Below, piece after piece: positions 13,118-15,596 of a DNA stretch of 15,596 nt (positions within the stretch are counted from its first letter, which is position 1; each line of letters starts with the position of its first letter). The stretch is from NCBI GenBank assembly GCA_025354075.1, contig JANXNO010000422.1, positions 1-15,596 of the forward strand, given 5' to 3'. This DNA is from Burkholderiales bacterium (GTDB lineage Bacteria > Pseudomonadota > Gammaproteobacteria > Burkholderiales > Casimicrobiaceae). The notes under the pieces are model-generated. The model ran no database searches. It was not told the origin of the DNA and saw nothing but the letters and a program-made list of their open reading frames with translations. A program made the translations under genes and the position numbers.

Positions 13118-15596
13118 ATGAACAGCGGCGCAACTGCATTGGGGCGAGTGGATTTTCATTTGCATTCGTATGCCTCTAATGTCACGGATTACTACGCGGC
13201 TAATAGCTTTTCAATTCCTGAGTCGTATTCCGATCCGATCAAGCTCTATAAGGCGCTAAAGCTTCGCGGCATGTCACTAGTCACACTGACCGATCACAAC
13301 TCGATTGACGGTGTACGCGAGATGCTTGACCACGGTCTGTCCGACGTATTCATCAGTTCGGAGATGACCACCACGTTTCCAGAAGACGGCTGCAACATTC
13401 ACATCACCGTGGCCAACATGACCGAGGCGCAGTTTTCAGAGGTCAACCGACTGCGCGGCAATGTGTACGAAATGGTCGGCTACGTCGATGCACAGATAGC
13501 GCTGGAACACTTGAACGCGGCGAGCAACAAACTCGCGTATTTCATGACGCATCCGTTGATGAGCACTCAAAATCGACCGTATGGACGGGAGGGTTCACTT
13601 ACGGCAGGACACATTGAAAAAGCAATGCTCCTGTGCAATTGCCTGGAAGTTCAGAACGGTGCGCGAACCAGAGTGCTCAATGAGCTGACGTGGGAGATCG
13701 TGCGAGGTCTGAATCGGGAAACGATAGATCGGCTCGCCAACTTGCACGATATTGCACCCAAAGGCGCAACGCCGTGGCTCAAGTCGGTGGTCGGAGGATC
13801 AGACGATCACTCCGGCATCAATCCCGGTACAACATGGACTGAGTTTGAGATAGGTCAAACGGCTGCATCCGCCAATGCGCTGATTGAGTCAATCCGCGCG
13901 CGCAGCAGCCGCCCTGCGGGCGCGCATGGCGGACCAATCACCATCGCGCATTCAATTCTTAAACTGTTGTACGAAAGCGGTGCACAGCGTCAGAATAAAG
14001 CTTCAACTGTGTCGAAATCGATCAACGTCGCTGGCCCAATGCAGTCGTTGTTGAAGCTGGTGTTTGACAGCAACGGACAGACTGTTACCGACAAACTCTC
14101 TTTTCAAGCACGTCTTTGGTGGCATCGCCTGAAACAGCTGCGAAGCTCTGCGAATCTCAGCAAACCGTTTGAGGTAGTGCTTGAAACGCAGGTTTACGTG
14201 ATGCTGGATGACGCTGCGTTTCGCGGCGAGTTGGACGCGGCGGCGACCATGGACGACCGGATTTTTCTCGTCATCAAAACACTGGCCAACCGGATTTTTG
14301 CTCATTACGTCGCGAATCTCCGTAGCGCCAATTCGCGCAATATCGTCAGCGCGATTAAGGAGTCGGTTGCGCTGGTGTCATCGAACCTTTTTGTGTCACT
14401 GCCCTACCTTGTCGCCTTTATGCAGCAAAGCGCCGATTGCCAGATTGCGCGTGATGTGCGTCAGGCATTCAAGGTCGATGAGCCGCAAAAGATAGCTTTG
14501 ATCACCGATACGTTTTTCGATATCAATGGGGTGTCCAACAGTATCAAACGGATGATTCGCGAAGCAGTGCGTCGCAACATAGATTTCACGGTCGTGACCT
14601 GCGTCTCGCCGGAGGACCTGACGCGGCACATGTTTGATCCTGTCACGCGGCAATATGTCGACAGTGGTCGACTCAAGCTGTTCACATCGGTGGCCAATCT
14701 GGGATTTCCGGAGTACGACGGTTTGCAAATCTGCTTTCCGCCGGTGCTCGACATGCTCAAGTATTTGCAGGAGGGTGGCTTCACCAAGATTCAGCTCAGC
14801 ACGCCCGGTGTCATTGGCATTGCCGGCTTGATCGCGGCCAAGCTACTGCAGATTGAAACCGCAGCGACGTATCACACCAGCATTCCTGAATACGTTGAAA
14901 ATTACACTAAGGACGTGAGTCTTGAAGCGATTGCATGGAAGTACATGCTGTTCTTTTATCACTCTGTTGACGAGACGCTGGTGCCGTCAAAGTTTGTAGC
15001 AAAGCTGCTGCACAAGCGTGGCTTGCGCAATCGCAAACTGCTGATTCTTGATCGTTGGGTTGACGTTGATCGGTTCCATCCGCATAACCGCAGCGCGGAC
15101 TACTGGCCGAAATTTGGCATTGGGAACGATGTCGTTAAATTTGTCTATGTTGGTCGCGTTGCAGTGGAAAAAAATCTCCACATCCTTGCGCAAGCCTTTG
15201 CGAAGCTAACAAGCACGGGTGCTAACGCGCACATGATTATCATCGGAGACGGACCGTACCGCACCACGCTGGCCACGCTGTTTGCCGATCTGCCGGTGAC
15301 TTTCACTGGGTATCTACATGGTGAAGAATTGGCTACAGCGCTCGCCTCATGTGACGCAAAGGTGTTTCCGAGCACCACTGATACTTGGGGCAACGCGCCG
15401 CTGGAGGCCCAAGCGTCCGGTCTACCAGTTATTGTGAGCGATATTGGCGGCCCGGCAGAATTAATGCAGCATGACGTCACCGGTCTTATGGTGCGCGGCA
15501 ATGACGTGCGCAGCCTGCACGATGCACTGCTGCAATTGATGAGCCCGACAACGCGGCAGCAGCTGGGGCGCAACGCGCGCGCGTTTGCCGAAGCCA
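13118..15596 (+). CDS. PHP-domain / GT4 glycosyltransferase fusion (3' end beyond window)
   Basis: The frame is open for 826 residues to the window edge, so the C-terminus is missing. Residues about 8-275 form a PHP (polymerase/histidinol phosphatase) metallo-phosphoesterase domain: DFHLHS (His14, His16), LTDHNS (Asp59, His60), MTHP (His145) and GGSDDHSG (His231). Residues about 280-455 are a largely helical linker with no family I recognise. From about 459 a GT-B family-4 glycosyltransferase follows, with LITDTFFDINGVSNSI, FVYVGRVAVEKN (675-686) and PSTTDTWGNAPLEAQASG (751-768). The last resembles the donor-binding motif of MgtA-like mannosyl- and glycolipid transferases. All main PHP ligands appear present. 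The combination suggests coupling of a phosphate-ester hydrolysis to sugar transfer, perhaps onto lipid; donor and acceptor cannot be read. Confidence 0.85.
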   Translation, partial: MNSGATALGRVDFHLHSYASNVTDYYAANSFSIPESYSDPIKLYKALKLRGMSLVTLTDHNSIDGVREMLDHGLSDVFISSEMTTTFPEDGCNIHITVANMTEAQFSEVNRLRGNVYEMVGYVDAQIALEHLNAASNKLAYFMTHPLMSTQNRPYGREGSLTAGHIEKAMLLCNCLEVQNGARTRVLNELTWEIVRGLNRETIDRLANLHDIAPKGATPWLKSVVGGSDDHSGINPGTTWTEFEIGQTAASANALIESIRARSSRPAGAHGGPITIAHSILKLLYESGAQRQNKASTVSKSINVAGPMQSLLKLVFDSNGQTVTDKLSFQARLWWHRLKQLRSSANLSKPFEVVLETQVYVMLDDAAFRGELDAAATMDDRIFLVIKTLANRIFAHYVANLRSANSRNIVSAIKESVALVSSNLFVSLPYLVAFMQQSADCQIARDVRQAFKVDEPQKIALITDTFFDINGVSNSIKRMIREAVRRNIDFTVVTCVSPEDLTRHMFDPVTRQYVDSGRLKLFTSVANLGFPEYDGLQICFPPVLDMLKYLQEGGFTKIQLSTPGVIGIAGLIAAKLLQIETAATYHTSIPEYVENYTKDVSLEAIAWKYMLFFYHSVDETLVPSKFVAKLLHKRGLRNRKLLILDRWVDVDRFHPHNRSADYWPKFGIGNDVVKFVYVGRVAVEKNLHILAQAFAKLTSTGANAHMIIIGDGPYRTTLATLFADLPVTFTGYLHGEELATALASCDAKVFPSTTDTWGNAPLEAQASGLPVIVSDIGGPAELMQHDVTGLMVRGNDVRSLHDALLQLMSPTTRQQLGRNARAFAEA

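Overview
The window looks like chromosome of a Gram-negative proteobacterium, most likely a betaproteobacterium. This is an inference from the ppk-sixA pair, a secreted GlpQ-type enzyme with a C-terminal repeat tail I associate with Burkholderiales-like genomes, and E. coli-like Pho-box sequences. Genes are tightly packed and moderately GC-rich. I see no insertion sequence, tRNA, rRNA, CRISPR array or phage gene. The last gene is cut by the right edge.

Layout. (1) 50-1141: tyrosine catabolism gene hpd, then a structured spacer with a likely terminator and a strong Pho box. (2) 1395-3922: polyphosphate kinase ppk, overlapping by 4 bases a sixA-like phosphohistidine phosphatase. (3) 3925-6368, minus strand: a two-gene operon of an ATP-grasp enzyme followed by a protein joining a truncated methyltransferase-like domain to a family-2 glycosyltransferase. 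(4) 6535-7410, divergent from that operon across a perfect 9-bp inverted repeat: an amidohydrolase-family protein that has lost nearly all its metal ligands. (5) 7411-7933: a non-coding gap ending in a Pho-type promoter for a secreted glycerophosphodiester phosphodiesterase (7934-9598). (6) 9649-15596: a lipid/envelope-flavoured block. It holds phosphatidylserine decarboxylase (minus), a divergent membrane-anchored class-III PLP aminotransferase, a convergent small membrane protein resembling the Mpo1/DUF962 family, and divergent from that a large PHP-domain plus GT4 glycosyltransferase fusion running off the end.

The unifying theme is phosphate. Pho-box-like heptamer repeats with 11-bp periodicity stand upstream of ppk (15/18 to the E. 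coli consensus) and of the glycerophosphodiesterase (14/18 plus a third repeat). A weaker one (12/18) stands upstream of the Mpo1-like gene with a good -10 (TATAAA). In the last two the -10 lies 10 bases after the final heptamer, as in E. coli phoA. My reading, as inference, is a phosphate-starvation locus: polyphosphate metabolism, scavenging of glycerophosphodiesters, and a possibly undescribed lipid or glycolipid remodelling set (Psd, membrane-anchored aminotransferase, Mpo1-like protein, PHP-GT4). The ATP-grasp / GT2 / pseudo-amidohydrolase group appears to be a separate unit of unknown product.
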